Of a DNA stretch of 64,000 bases, positions 24,188-36,587 are shown piece by piece. Under the pieces are notes generated by a model that worked only from the letters and a program-made list of their open reading frames with translations, was not told the DNA's origin and ran no database searches. The translations under genes and the position numbers were made by a program. Source of the DNA: Trochalopteron elliotii (taxonomy: Eukaryota > Chordata > Aves > Passeriformes > Leiothrichidae); NCBI GenBank assembly GCA_024734555.1, contig JANPWX010020199.1, forward strand, positions 2,164,051 through 2,228,050. The letters are read 5' to 3'. Every line of letters starts with the position of its first letter. The first letter of the stretch is position 1.

Positions 24188-26990
24188 CGTATAGATCAGA
24201 GATTACTGTAGGCTCCTGGTTTTTACCATGCAGGTCAGAACAGACAGCATCTCACAGAATAGTGATGCAGACAACTGCAAGAACCAGAGACTGACTTGTT
24301 GTGGGTGAGAAGGCGGTGCCTGTTTTTGTTACTAACTCATACCAGTAATGTGTTTATCACTTGCATGCATTCAGATAAAGCATGGAAAACACATTCATAA
24401 GAATATCTTTGCAGAACTGCAGAGAGGCAATAGTTTTTTAAAATCAAAGACATTGTCTTTGTTATACAGGTTTATGTTGTGCTTCTACTGCTTAGGGAAA
24501 TATACTCAATTAAGAAGTCAGAAGTTTTGAAGCTGAATTAGTCATGGGCAAAATTCCATGCCCCATGCTATATTTGTACATCCATGAAAGAAATGAAGAG
24601 CTGTTTTAACTCCCTAATACACTCCTGCTCCTTTCAACATGTTCCAGATGAGAAATGGGACACACCAGGAAATAGTTTATAGTTTTTTTATGTGAAAGGT
24701 GACTGTAACTGTCACTTCTATTTATCTTATAGTTTCCTGAGTTTTGCCAGTCTTTTAGTCCATTCAGATAGCATAGCTTTTAATTTACTTGTCGTCATTC
24801 ATAAACTACCCACAGGAGCACTGCAGCCGGGAAAAATTATGTGAATTTCTGGAAATGCTGACTTCCTAAGAACTATTTTGAGAAGTAATATTACACTATA
24901 TTTGCAGTCATCCTTGGCATAAAGGATCAGTGGAGTGTTAAGGGAAAGAGTTTGAAACATACAGCAATTACTGGAAAAGGAAGCTGACTTATACAGTGTT
25001 AATGAAGGGAAGTATTTTTCCTTTGTGATAAATTGAAGTGACATATGAGGGTGGCCCTTAAAAATCCTCCATTTACCCCCCTAGGGCAAAATATCTTAAT
25101 GGGCTAGGTCCAACTTCACTAAAGATGATAGAGATTCTTAATTGGATTCAATAGGCCTTGGATCAAGGCCATAGGAGTCATATAGATTAAAATATTTTCT
25201 GCTATCTAGCTGTATGGCAAGAAACAACTGTGGTGATAATATTTGCAGGAGCAGCTTATGTTTTTACTTTGCTGTTTCACTGTGGGGAAAAACATGTTTG
25301 TTGTTTATTTCTTTGTCCAATACACATTTATAGCTTTCTAATGTCATGCAGAGAACACTAATGCAATATATTATGCATGCTATCTATATTCTGTTATGTC
25401 ATTGGCTTTCACCTCACCTTATTTTTCTATTGAGTCTGGAAGGTGGTTGAGGGGTGATGAGAAGGGAAATACCCTAAATCTGTCAGAATTATTTAGACAT
25501 GTTGATGTGTTTTGAAAAAATGAGTACTCATTGCTGTGCATTGTTTTTCTAGAGTAAAATTCTGAACTGGCACAAGCTAGATTCTTTATATGTACACAAT
25601 TGCATTGATCAGCCTCTGTTTTATTATTTTCCCATGTATGCTATCATCTATTAAAGATGGACTCTAACAGTCACAGGGAAAAAGATATTCTGTTTACCCT
25701 GAAATAATTTTTTTGTTTCTGATTTTTGTTATTATATTTATTTTATATTCCATCTTTCCTCTTTGTGCTTTGTTAATTTACTTTCATCATGAGGTAAAAC
25801 AAATACAGTAGAAATACACTACACAAGTCACTGTAATGAAAGAGCACATTGTGTCCTGGAACCCTGTTCACCGTGGTATTTTCAGCACCCACATGGTAAA
25901 TGCACATGAACATAAAACATGCACATAACCCCAAATTCAGACAAGATTTTAAATGAAAATATAAAGTCTCCTATTATTTAAGCAATTTGCTGAATGATAT
26001 TCTAGTGAGTTTTCAGTGCATAAAGGTCTTGGACCTTTCCTATACAATGGTTTTAACTACAATTCAGAACATGAACCAACATAAAACAGCCTCCATCTTA
26101 CCATTAAGTCTCAGTGCACAGTACATCTGTACTAGTGTGTAAAGAAAAATACATTTTTATACAGCATTTTTGAAATGTTTTCATTTATTTATTCATGAGA
26201 CCCCTAAAACTGCTCATGAAATTCCTAAAACTGTTCAAGTTTGCTAATCAAAGAAAAACAGTGTCACTACTGAAATAAACACCTTTTGAACATTCTGTTA
26301 TAATTTCAGGAAATAAAATGAATAGTAAATTCAGAGCTATCTTGGCTAATTTGAAATGTGAAGATGTCATTAGACACTGAGTTTTCAAATTACTTGTTTT
26401 CAGCAACTCTTCACAGTCTTGGGCAGTAGTTGCACATTTGCTGTAGATCCTGTTTTTCTTGCTTCCAAACTCCTACTTAAATACACAAAACAGAATTTAC
26501 TTCCTTTTGTCAGTTAAATGAAAAATAAACTCTCCAAAGGATCCCTGTACTGTGGTCTGAAATAAGAGTGAGATAAAACAATTTAATTAGGAATTGGAAT
26601 AAAAGCTGAAAAATATCCTCTAAGAACTAGTCCAAAGGATAAAGCACAGAAAAGCAAAGAACACAATGCAGACAACTTTTTTCCTCCCCTCTATGTGTAT
26701 CTTTTGTTTTCTTTTTATGTAAAAACAGACTAAGAACTTTGGATGTACTCTAGCCTATTTTCTTTTTCACTTTTTCCTGAGACTCCGTCATATCCCCTGC
26801 TTCCTTTGAAATGAACCAGATGCCACAAATAGTACTAATCCATACCAACTCCACACTACTTCTTTGGAAAGAGACTGAGAAACAGATAGAAACAAACCAA
26901 AGCACAGATAAAAGAAATATGAAAAAAAATAGAATGGGTAGTGCATCTGATTGAAGAAATCCTTTCTTTCCCCAGTTGTCTCTCTTGCAC

Positions 26991-27005
26991 ATACACACAC
27001 ACACA
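26991..27005 (+). repeat. Short (AC)n run
   Basis: About seven AC units, with further CACAC a few bases downstream. It lies inside a minus-strand frame whose Val-Cys-Val-Cys stretch is the repeat translation. Confidence 0.85.
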
Positions 27006-27156
27006 GATCTACACACTTGATTTATTTGTGAAACAGTGTCTTCTAAACATGGATTTTTGCAAAGTGGAAAGGCAATTAAACAGAACAGCTTGAAGCTGCC
27101 AATCATTCCCACAACCAACAAAAGCATCTACTATCAAAGGAAATAATGTAATGTAA

Positions 27157-27175
27157 CCCCCCCCCCGCCCCCGCC
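27157..27175 (+). repeat. C-rich tract (C10-G-C5-G-C2)
   Basis: A run of ten C, a G, five C, a G and two C. The minus strand is correspondingly G-rich. It may form an i-motif or G-quadruplex, and is a likely site of sequencing or assembly length error. Confidence 0.9.
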
Positions 27176-28998
27176 ACATTCTACCAAAGCAAACAATGTA
27201 AACATGCAAGTAAAAAATAAGCTTGTTTATCATCTGTCATAGCATAGCATACACTTTTTAACCCTCCCCCCTAAGGATATGTGTTTTTGTATCCCATTAT
27301 GTTAATTTGGCCATGCATGTGACATGGAAGTTAAGAAACAACAGAAGTTATCTTTTCCTCATAGTTTTCTGTTGGGGAAGCACACTACTGCTCTTGAGGA
27401 TTGGGGTGGTTTTTTCTTGCAGGTTGCAGGGTTTTTTTCTAATTTTTTTGGCTTCTGGTGTACAAATAAATTGACAATCACAGCTTATCATCACTTAAAG
27501 ATGCATGTGCATGCTAGAGTTTACTGAAACATGATTGGCTGCTACATAAATCAATCTGATAGAGATCAGTCCCATGAAAAAAAAGATAAAGCATTAGCTT
27601 CTTCTTTTGGAATGTAATTCATTTTAGATAGTGGTTATTGATGATTTCATTCCACTGGTACATGTACATGTCTAGACCATGTTTTTGTATAAAATATTTA
27701 AACAATACAATATACTCATTTCAAGAAAGACCATGAAGAAAGAATGATTAAAAATTTGTTTTTGCATCATTCCAGATGTAACATTTTCATGCAGAAAACT
27801 TGATTTCCCTCAAAATGAAATTTGTCCTTTACAGCAATTATATTTTATTTCTCTACCTTGCATGCAATATTTACTTGTTTATAACTGTAAGATTTTCTCC
27901 ACCAGATTTTTTTTTCACAGTTTCTGTGAAACCTTTCAATTGCCCTTATTATAGTTACACGAGATTTTGCTGATGTGCAGTATGTGTGACTAAGCCATTC
28001 ACTCAAACATAGTCAAATTGTCCTTGTTAACTCATCCTGGCTTTGGATTAACCCTTGTTACCAAGGGGAGGTTCTTTTCTTTTGCAATAGAAGGTTTTTT
28101 GCTTTTGATTTCATACTAATTGCCAGCTAAATATGTAACTATTTCTTTGATCCATGAATCATGATGGTGTTAAAAAAATGGACTTTGAAAACAACCTATG
28201 TAGATACCTAAATGGTTCCTCACAGCACTGTGATAAAGGAGGTGAGCACCCTAATGCACAGAGAACAGTAGTAGTTTGTCAAAAACTCATAGAAAATCAT
28301 TAGTAGAAGGATGTCTGTGAAACATTACTCCGATCTTCTCCTTCCTTTCAACATGTTTTAAATACTCACACACAATCACATACAAGTTCTGTGCAAGCTA
28401 AAATTCAGCCTCCTAGCAAGAATAAAAATATATTCTTAATACTTCCTCTGAATATTTTACTTGGGTTTAGCTTCCTTTCTCTGTCCTCTACCTTTTTTCA
28501 AACTGAACAAAGCATTCCTTCCAGAAAGCAATCTCTTCTAAAATAAGTCAGTTTTGATGTTATCTAAGCCAAAAATTAAGCAGCCTGGGAAAAAAAAAAT
28601 CTTAAAATATGAAAAGCATTTTATTATGTGTCTGGCCAGTTGAAAATCAGACAAACAGAATCTTGCCAAACTTTCCAGAAGAATTTACCTTCAGGCTGAA
28701 AACAAGCATGGAAAATTCAGGCATTTCTTCAAATGTTTACTTTTACTAATCTTGCCTCCCTGTTGAAAGCACAAAGGGGCAAATTAAAGATAGATGAGCA
28801 CTGTACTCTTGCAGTGAAGGACACTTCTGTCTCCTGAGGAACATTCTCAGTGGAGGAACTAAGTAGTACTCAGTTGGGTAATATTCCTAAATTCACTGTA
28901 AAAGTATGTCAGAAACTATTTTCTCCAGAGACCAGGGATTTTGAAGTCTGCACCATATCTATAGACAGAGGTTTTGGGAAGACTTTCTGAGCTTGTAT

Positions 28999-29001
<3 letters not shown>

Positions 29002-29034
<33 letters not shown>
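29002..29034 (+). repeat. (TC)16 microsatellite
   Basis: A perfect TC dinucleotide run of 33 bases, followed by GTGTCTGTCC. The overlapping Ser/Leu-rich (plus) and Arg/Glu-rich (minus) frames are repeat translations. Confidence 0.98.
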
Positions 29035-29038
<4 letters not shown>

Positions 29039-29304
29039 CTGTCCATCCGTCCCTTTTTCTAGCAGAAACCTTTTGCATCCTAGTGACCTGATGGCTGCTA
29101 GCAGGTTTCTCTGCTCTGTCTCTGTAAATAGCATGCAGAAGACCTATAAAGCAAACTCTCAAATAGCAGCATTTTTCACTCACTCGTAGAAATCCTCTGG
29201 TTTTGCTGCAGATGTTTTTCTGTCATTCTTTGCATCCCCACTTTCTGCTTATACTGCAGAGCATCACTCCCATTGGTTTTCAATGAACAGAGAGCTGGAG
29301 AAAT

Positions 29305-29338
29305 GAGAAAAGGAAGGGGAAGGAAAGGAAAAAGGAAA
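29305..29338 (+). repeat. 34-nt polypurine tract
   Basis: An uninterrupted A/G run with GGAAGGGGAAGG-type blocks, about 270 bases downstream of the TC microsatellite. Confidence 0.9.
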
Positions 29339-30140
29339 TTACAGAGGGAAAATCTGCAATTGCAATTCCCAACAGGCACTAACAGCAGTGTCATTTTTAA
29401 TGTGGTCTTGGGGACACTTGTGTTTGAGCAATTATCTTCTTCTTGAAAATCTTCTGAGGTTGTTTAAATTAGCTTGTTTTAAATGAATGTAAATTTAACA
29501 TCACTTACGAAGCAAATACCCTAACTTGGGTATTAGCCCAAGGACACATTGTTTTTGTATCATTACTTCTGTCATGTTCTGACTTTCTGAAGATTACAGG
29601 ATTGTTTGCTATTTTGATAGAAAGCCGACACAACAATCATTTATTTCCAATAAAATCCCCCAAAGGAATAAATACAGCTCTGTTATAGTTATGTAAAAAT
29701 GAAGTTATCCTAGAAACTAATTGATCATACAGTATGTCTAATTTCATTATATTTGACAATGATGCAAAAGATTATGTTAACTATTAGTAGGTTGCTAATG
29801 TGTTCAGACTGAAATATTTATCAATATTCTTGGAAAATGCGTTTGTGTAGGCAAATTTTGCAGGGAGGAAGAAAACCAATCTTAAATTTTCTGAGTTCTG
29901 CAAGAAGAACTCTATGTTCTTCTCAGTTACTCTGTGCTGAGCACTAGGTTTATGGAAGTTGTTGAATGCTACAAACTTTTTCCAAGTGATGCTTTATAGA
30001 ACTGCTTTTAAAAATCCCAGAGGGTAAATAGTATTCTCAGAACAAAGAGAAAAATGCTGACCTTGTCAGATTTAGCTGCTGAAAGCCAAGCTGTTTTAAA
30101 ACTTGGAGGATCAAGGGTCATGGTTATAAACAACACAGAT

Positions 30141-30179
30141 AAAAAGAAAGAAAGGAAGGAAGGAAAAAAGAAAGAAAAA
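30141..30179 (+). repeat. 39-nt polypurine tract (GAAA/GGAA)
   Basis: An uninterrupted A/G run composed of AAAG and AAGG blocks, continuing as A-rich sequence to about 30200. It could form unusual DNA structures. There is no coding evidence. Confidence 0.92.
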
Positions 30180-31294
30180 TAGAAACAAAAAAAGAACTAC
30201 ACAGTGAATATAAGTAATAAATATGTTGACCTAGACAAGAAGAATATGAGATATTTATGCAAATGCCAGGCAGGGGTGAAGAGATCGCAAAGAGGGAAAG
30301 AAGGGAAAGTGCACAAATTGTACTTGGGAAAAACTGCTTCTTAGAGCTTGTTTTGAATCCGGAAATGAGTCACTTTATCTTCATGTGTTTTTGGTTTTGA
30401 AAGGGAAGAAAGGTCAAAGATTCTTTGTTTTAAATAAACTGGTCACTGCTTCTGAAGTGTAACATGATAGGGTTCAAGAATCCTAATGAAACTGGTATTT
30501 TCCTGACACCCTGGGCTGCAACACCTCAGCAGTTGTATGGTCATGTATTGTAAGCCCAGGGAGTTTTATAAACAAAGGCATGACAGAGCATGACTTTGCT
30601 CATGACCTTCATACCCTGGTGCTCCTCTGTCAGACATATGGGCAGTTTGATGGCTAAATTTGCCACCACTTATATACTTTTCCAAATTGCAGCTGCACAC
30701 ATGGTCCTCCGCCATTATGCTCAGAAACATGAACTGGAGTTATTACCCTGGGCCCTGTATGACACCTCTTTCTAAAATGATTCTGATGGAGTAAAGTTGC
30801 ATAGAAAACTAAGTACTAGAGACACCCAAAGCAACACCAGAAATTAAAAATGACATTGCAAAAAAAGGTAGCAGGAATGCTACAGCCAAAAAACCCCAAT
30901 CAATCAACACAACTCCAAAAGAGCAATGCAGGTTTTAACATGGGTTTTGGTGTAAGTGGGTTTGGTGAGATCCAGAGTTTACTAGAACCCTCACAACCAT
31001 GTCTACTGGGAGTTTGTTGTGTTTACCAGATTCTACACCTAAGGTACTCAGCTCCACCCAATTCTAACTGCAGGCCGAGAAACAATTGCAGAGGGAATCA
31101 GATAATAGCAAAGAAATTATAGCTGAATTTCAGGGGCTTCAGCACTACCTTGCAGTGGAAGGCCTGATGGTAAAGGAGTGTCTTCAGGCTGTGCAAACAG
31201 AAAAGGAAACAAAGTGTCCTGGAAAGAAAAGGAAAAACTCAACTGAAAATAAATGGAACAATCTCCTCTTTTCTTATTGTTCAAATTATGCTTA

Positions 31295-31580
31295 TAGAGT
31301 CACAGAATGGTTTGAAAGGACCTCCAAGATCACCTAGTTCCAACCTGCCAGGCATGGGCAGGGACAACATCCAGACCAAGAGCAGGTTGCTCAAAGCCCC
31401 ATTCTGGCCTGGCCTTGAACACTTTTAGGAGTGGGGCAGCCACAACATATCTGGGACACCCTCTCAGTAAAGAATTCCTTCCTATTTTCAAATCAAAACC
31501 TGTCCTCTTTCAATTTAAAATTATTATCCTTTGCTGTATTATTACATAGCCTTGTAATAAGAAGGTATGTAGTGCTTCCA
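31295..31580 (-). mobile_element. CR1 LINE 3'-end fragment (antisense to plus strand)
   Basis: On the plus strand this begins with GAGTCACAGAATGGTTTG and runs through recognisable CR1 3'-region phrases in antisense: CACCTAGTTCCAACCTGCC, GGTTGCTCAAAGCCCCATTC, TGGCCTTGAACACTTTTAGG, and a CAGTAAAGAATTCCTTCCTA block. The element therefore points along the minus strand, and its 3' end lies at about 31295. It is heavily 5'-truncated and holds only the last roughly 280 bases. The boundary at 31580 is approximate. No gene lies within it. Confidence 0.9.
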
Positions 31581-32085
31581 TACATGTCTTCACATCAGGC
31601 TTGTGTGGACAGCAAGCTCTTACTAGTTAAACTCCCTGTCCTGTTATTCTGCACAAATTCAAGGTTTTTATCTTAGTCTCAACTCATAGCACCTCTCCAT
31701 TACTCTTGAAATCCTTTCCTGACATGCTCCTGGCAACATTTCTCTTCCAGACTGAGAATTCCTCCCAATTTTGTTTGCTGATTCATGCTGCCACTTATGC
31801 TTAAATGTGAGATATCAAGCTGTATCTGTTATACATTGTTCCTTTTTTTTTTCTTTATTTCTTGATCACATGCCAAGCTTTACCCATTAGATAACATCCT
31901 AAGGTCTATATGGAATAATTTCCATCTAAAAGTTCTTTCCTATGTATAGGAAAGTCAATGCTGTAATTCAGCATTAGACTAAATGTTCTTTAGGAGACTT
32001 TATTTCTTCTTCTGGTGTTTGTAATATATCTGCTGTAAAAGGCCATCTGTTCCCAGACCACTAGAAACAACAATGGAAGAACACA

Positions 32086-32135
32086 CTTATATAATAATAA
32101 TAATATATAATAACTTATATAATAACACACTTATA
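32086..32135 (+). repeat. (TAA)n / TATAA low-complexity block
   Basis: Repeated ATAATAATAAT and two near-copies of ACTTATATAATAA make a degenerate repeat of about 50 bases. Confidence 0.8.
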
Positions 32136-33628
32136 ACATGGGGATATGTATCACTGGCCACAAAATTGAAAGGCAATTATGGTAATGAAAATTGTGAACT
32201 TTCAAAATGACCAGCTTCCTTATTCTTTGTGGCATCAATCCCCAAACTGGGACAATTACTCAGTTTACAATAAAACTAAATAAAAGGTGACTGATTCATT
32301 GGACATTAGCTGTTTCAGAGTTAGCGTCATGCTTGCTATTTGAAGTAGCACTTGAAATGACATATTATGCAGAAGCACCCCAAGAGCCTGGATTTCCTAC
32401 TTTGACCTTGCTTCAACATTCAACTCTCTATTGTGCCCACTCCTTTCTCTCTAGCCTTGAATCAGTCTGCCGTTCATTCAAAATGGACCAATAATCAGAG
32501 GTAACAATTCCTTTCCAGTTTATTTCACTTTACCTTTTACCTTTCTACCTAACCATATCTGCCCAAGAATTCTGTGCCTGAGAGGAACCACCCTGATTTG
32601 ACTGTTATGATACTGAGATATCTGAATTTCTGAGGATGCACTGACCACACAAATGTCATTTAAATGAAGTAATTTAACAGAGCAGAATTAGGGTTCTCAA
32701 ACCGAACCCTATAAACAAAGACTATGTCTACAGCTTGGCAGAAGCCAGGAGGACTGAACAAAAAACCAGAACAGAAAAAACATGACAATTTCAACTTCTT
32801 TCTTGAGTATGGTGCAGACAAATCAAACCTCCAACTGTTCATTTTTTGGTTTAGGTTTCTAACACACCAAAGGGATTCTTGATCAGAAACCACCCATCAG
32901 TAAACACTATGTTGTGTTGGAGGTACAGGGGAAGGTATGGTCTTTATTGTGCTCAGCAGAACAAGTTGAAATATTGCTTTCTTATCTTGAAACACTTTAT
33001 GATTGTCTTCAAATAAATTGATGTTCACAAACCATCACTAAGTCATGTTATCCTGCTTATCCACCTGTTGGAAAGAAAAATGAACAAAATGAGAAAATAT
33101 TCACACCAATGACAAGCTTTTCTAGAAGTTGAATTAATCTGCAGTCTCTTCTATTTTTGTATCCCTGCAGAGACAGAGAGATTCATTGTAAAATACTAGT
33201 TTGTTTTTCCCCTCAATCTGAAAAAGAATGCAATTATAACAGGTTCAGTAGAGCTTCAGATATGTCATTGTTCCATGCAAATTTCTAAACCTTTACAAAG
33301 TTTCTCTCTTATTGAAAAGTCATCAGATTAAGACCTAAATTAAAGAAGGATGTTCCTGTGAGCTAAACTGTTGGACTGGGAATCAGAGACTCACATTTCA
33401 AGTCCTGGAACTGCTATAGGCTTATTTTGTGATTTTGGTTGTGATCCAGCAATGCACTTAAATTGGTGTTTAATTTAAAACACTGGAGTGGTCCCATTAA
33501 AGCTAAGCACAGAGTTAAGTCTTTATTAAACAGGAGAGTTAGTCTGCCTGAACTCATTTCTCTAGCTATAAGATGTGTTAGTACTTATATTGTTCAACAG
33601 TTTATTTTTACAGAAAACTTTCTGTGGA

Positions 33629-33641
33629 AAAAAAAAAAAAG
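33629..33641 (+). repeat. Poly(A) tract of about 13
   Basis: A simple A run. The surrounding sequence shows no retrocopy features. Confidence 0.8.
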
Positions 33642-36034
33642 GTATCTTCTGATCTGTGCAACACCAAGACCAACTGAGGTCAGTTAGAGCCTGTAAAAAA
33701 CATTCTACTGCAAAAGAATGATAGTCAATGAATTATCTTCTCATCCTTTGGAAGCTAGCTACTGCTATGAAAGTACTATTTTCATGGAGGCTTAATGGAG
33801 AGGGGGTAAGGGGAATTTACCAGCTTCACACCACTCACGTACTTCTGGTTTAAGGATCCCTCTCTGTGTGGCTACAATCCCACCTTCTCTTGCTGCTGGT
33901 TGGGAGAAGAGTCAAGCTGCTCCTTCAGCAGCCAGCAGTAATTGCTGTGATAGAAGTAAGCAGGCAGAATAATGTACCTGCACTAAAGCCTGCAGTTCGG
34001 GAATGAAATTGAATGAATCTGCAATATTTTGTCTTATTTGTTAATATTTTACAATTTCTTTTGATAAATCTCTTTTCTCCTTTATGCTGTGCTGTGAGGG
34101 AGCTCCCAAAGCCTCATTTATTTGACAGGTCTATGCATGCTTCCCACAACAGATTGCGAAGTTTCTGTACTTGTCCAAATACAGTTAGAAATTTTATTCA
34201 CAAAGTGCAAAAAAGTGCTCACAAGTAAGAAGGATGATTAATTTCTACAGCAGCACTGAGAGTATGTAAGCTATACAAATCATCAATATTTTGCTTTAAA
34301 GCTTAATTGAATCCTCACACATCCTTTTAATACATTCTGGCTACATATATGATGTAGCTACATGACATTGCATGAGGGACGATATAGGTATCTTTTCTCC
34401 TTAGAATTTTTTGCTTGCTCAAAACCACAGAGGGAAATCCATTTTGTGTCAGACAGCCTACCTGAAATTTCTGAGACTGGCCTGAGGTCTCTGAGACCCA
34501 TAACCTCTCTCTGGTTGTGCTCATTCATCAAAGAGCCCATGATCTAACTTCTGCATTTGGACAACAAGCGGGAGGTTGCCAATTGTCTTGGAAAGGTAAA
34601 ATAAACACTTTTACTACATATGTAAATGCCATTGTTTATTGACCACTTACTCAGGTTGGATGTAATTGAGGCCTCTTGGGAAACATAAACAGCTCAGTGC
34701 CTGTCAATACCTGACCTTTAAAATATTCAGTACAATCAGTGTTACATGATGTTTAACAAGCTGGCCTTTTCATGTGGATGCAGCTGTTGTTGCCATGCAA
34801 GAAGGAATGAAGATCCTGCTCTTCCTTGCAAACTTCCTTTTAAAATGATTTTTAATTTCATCTGTGGTGTTGAAGTAACTCAGAACAAAATAAATGCCAC
34901 CACTGAAAATTTAATTTGGAGTCACAATTTTTGGAAAAAGTGAAAACCAGTTTCATGCGAAAGGCAGGGAAAAAAAACCAACTCTAAAGCAGTAAAGTGA
35001 AAAAGGGCCAGGATGTTAAACAGTTTAACTAAGAGTATCTTCATACATTATGACATATGGCAAATGTAAATTAAGCCACCTTCAGGATGTCACAAGCAAA
35101 ATTTTCTACAGTGGTTCTGATGACTGAGAGGCTCTTGAAGAATCTCTCATCAGCAGACCATAAACGCTAAAGCACAAGCTATCACTAACATGCAGATGTT
35201 GTCAGGATGTGACTTCAGCACAGATATGGATCCCGATGGGGAGACAAAACTGCAGATGTTTAATGGATTATTGTGGAAACTAATTGCAAACTATTCTATT
35301 TTAATTATTTAAATTTTTCACAAAAGAGATATTCTATGTCTTCAGCCTCTACTGCCAATGGGTAAGTTAACAGTTCCTGTAAATAAAAGCAAACTATTTT
35401 TTCACTGAGCTAATTAAAACTGTTAATATTTCTGAGCAGACTGATAGATAGATGTTTCCATTTCAAATTACTCTTTGAAAAAACCAACCAAACAAACAAA
35501 AAGAAAAGCCCAGACATACATCTTCAAATATTGAAATAAAAACCATTATTCTATTTTAACAGATGATAACAAGAAATCAGAACCTGTTCATGCAAAGGTG
35601 ACTTATTTTACCATCAAAAAGAAAGAAATAAAGAAAAAAAATAGAAAGACAATGACAAAATGAGTTTAGAAGATAAAAGTTAAGGCCAGTAATTTTGAGT
35701 CAACATTTCTTGCAAAGTACAAAAGACAGTAAGAAACTAGTTGTGCAAACTTTAATCCTTGAAACAGTTTTTATCTACTGAGCATGATTTCTATGGATGG
35801 CTCTTTCCACAGTATTTGTCAGCCTCAGAAAGTTCTGGGAATGGGGGAACAAGGAAAATCATTGTGGAAGGAGTGTGAGCACCGTGCAATATTATGAGTT
35901 CTTTACAGCAAGTACAAATTCCCACATTATTTTGGTCACTTTTCACTTCCACAGGCTGCACTTGCCATGTTTTAAAAACCTGAATGTCAAATGCTTTAGC
36001 AACATTCCTTGAAGTGGGACTATTTTTTTTTAAT

Positions 36035-36064
36035 AAACCAAACCAAACCAAACCAAACCAAACC
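36035..36064 (+). repeat. (AAACC)6 microsatellite
   Basis: Six perfect AAACC pentamers, preceded by a run of eight or more T and followed by AATTAATTTT. The minus-strand frame here starts with a Trp-Phe-Gly-Leu-Val type repeat translation and is not a gene. Confidence 0.97.
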
Positions 36065-36320
36065 AATTAATTTTAAAAAATAAACTAAAAAAAGCCCCAA
36101 ACAAACCTAAATTAAATTTAAATTAGCTAAGTAAAAAATTGAAATAAAAAACCACCAATAAGATAGAATAAAACATCTTTGGTGTTACTCCGTCACCAAG
36201 TGGCTTTCAATATTCAATCAATCGGGTTTTTTCTGCTCAGAGTGTAGAGTTGTGGTTGAAATAGGTCAGTTTACTAGTGCCCTCTTCTGCTTTACACTGG
36301 TCTCTGCTGCCCTCTCCTAA

Positions 36321-36587
36321 CCTCTTCTCTCCCTCCAGCAGTTTCTGTTCTTCCACTCACTGATCCAGCAGGACCTTGGCCCCCTCAGGTCCCTCACGTC
36401 AAACAAGCAGGCATCTACTACATTACATGGCCTGAAGGTGACTGCACAGGGAGAGAGGGGGAGAGAAGGGGCGGGAGTGCGGGGGAAAGAGAGCGAGAGA
36501 GAGAGTCCTTGGAAAGGCAGGATGGCATCCCTGAGCAAAAATACATCAATCACACCAGTCCAGCTATCTCAATTAACCCTTAGTTAA
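36321..36587 (+). other. Exon-like open stretch (unproven)
   Basis: A plus-strand frame stays open for 88 codons from 36321 (after a TAA at 36318) to the TAA at 36585-36587. A good 3' splice-site-like sequence (TCTTCTCTCCCTCCAG, ending 36338) and a moderate 5' splice-site-like AAG|GTGACT at 36437/36438 would bound an in-frame 99-nt exon. Further on, an ATG at 36522 has A at -3 and G at +4 and opens 21 codons in the same frame. Local GC is much higher than in the flanks. I recognise no protein family. The opposite strand is also open (36317-36553), which shows the openness may be purely compositional. It could be an exon, a noncoding first exon or regulatory island, or chance. Confidence 0.25.
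36449..36485 (+). other. G-quadruplex-capable motif with five G-runs
   Basis: G-runs of 3, 5, 4, 3 and 5 lie at 36449, 36457, 36468, 36473 and 36481, separated by loops of 1-6 bases. This fits the G3+N1-7 pattern. It sits in the most GC-rich, CpG-containing spot I noticed in the window and is followed by a GAGA purine run to about 36504. Confidence 0.75.

Larger units (their letters stand above)
23150..24190 (-). mobile_element. CR1 LINE fragment: ORF2 reverse-transcriptase region, truncated at both ends
   Basis: Read on the minus strand, this is a decayed copy of CR1 ORF2, the non-LTR retrotransposon polymerase. Near the high-coordinate end (24187 down to about 23860) the frame shows the RT finger-region motif PGKIMEQI followed by a FTKRKSCLTKL-like stretch, which matches the CR1 PGKIMEQ...GFTKGKSCLTNL block. 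Further on, in a shifted frame around 23800-23845, comes an IYLDFCKDFDT-like version of the RT motif A that carries a catalytic Asp. Around 23330-23350 the CR1 segment PAPKDLGVLV is readable, and at 23150-23215 an ALVRSHLQSC-like C-terminal block. Frameshifts and stops separate these pieces, so the copy is dead. Missing 5' sequence is normal for CR1. The missing 3' UTR and octamer tail is not normal, because target-primed insertions usually keep the 3' end. The CR1 assignment is firm; the exact ends are uncertain by about 20-30 bases. Confidence 0.93.
24191..31294. other. Gene-free block between two CR1 fragments
   Basis: It contains the AC, TC, C-rich and polypurine tracts listed separately. 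30.5-31.1 kb is slightly GC-richer and holds short unrecognised frames just before the CR1 3' end. No missing 3' part of the 23-24 kb CR1 copy was recognised here. Confidence 0.6.
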
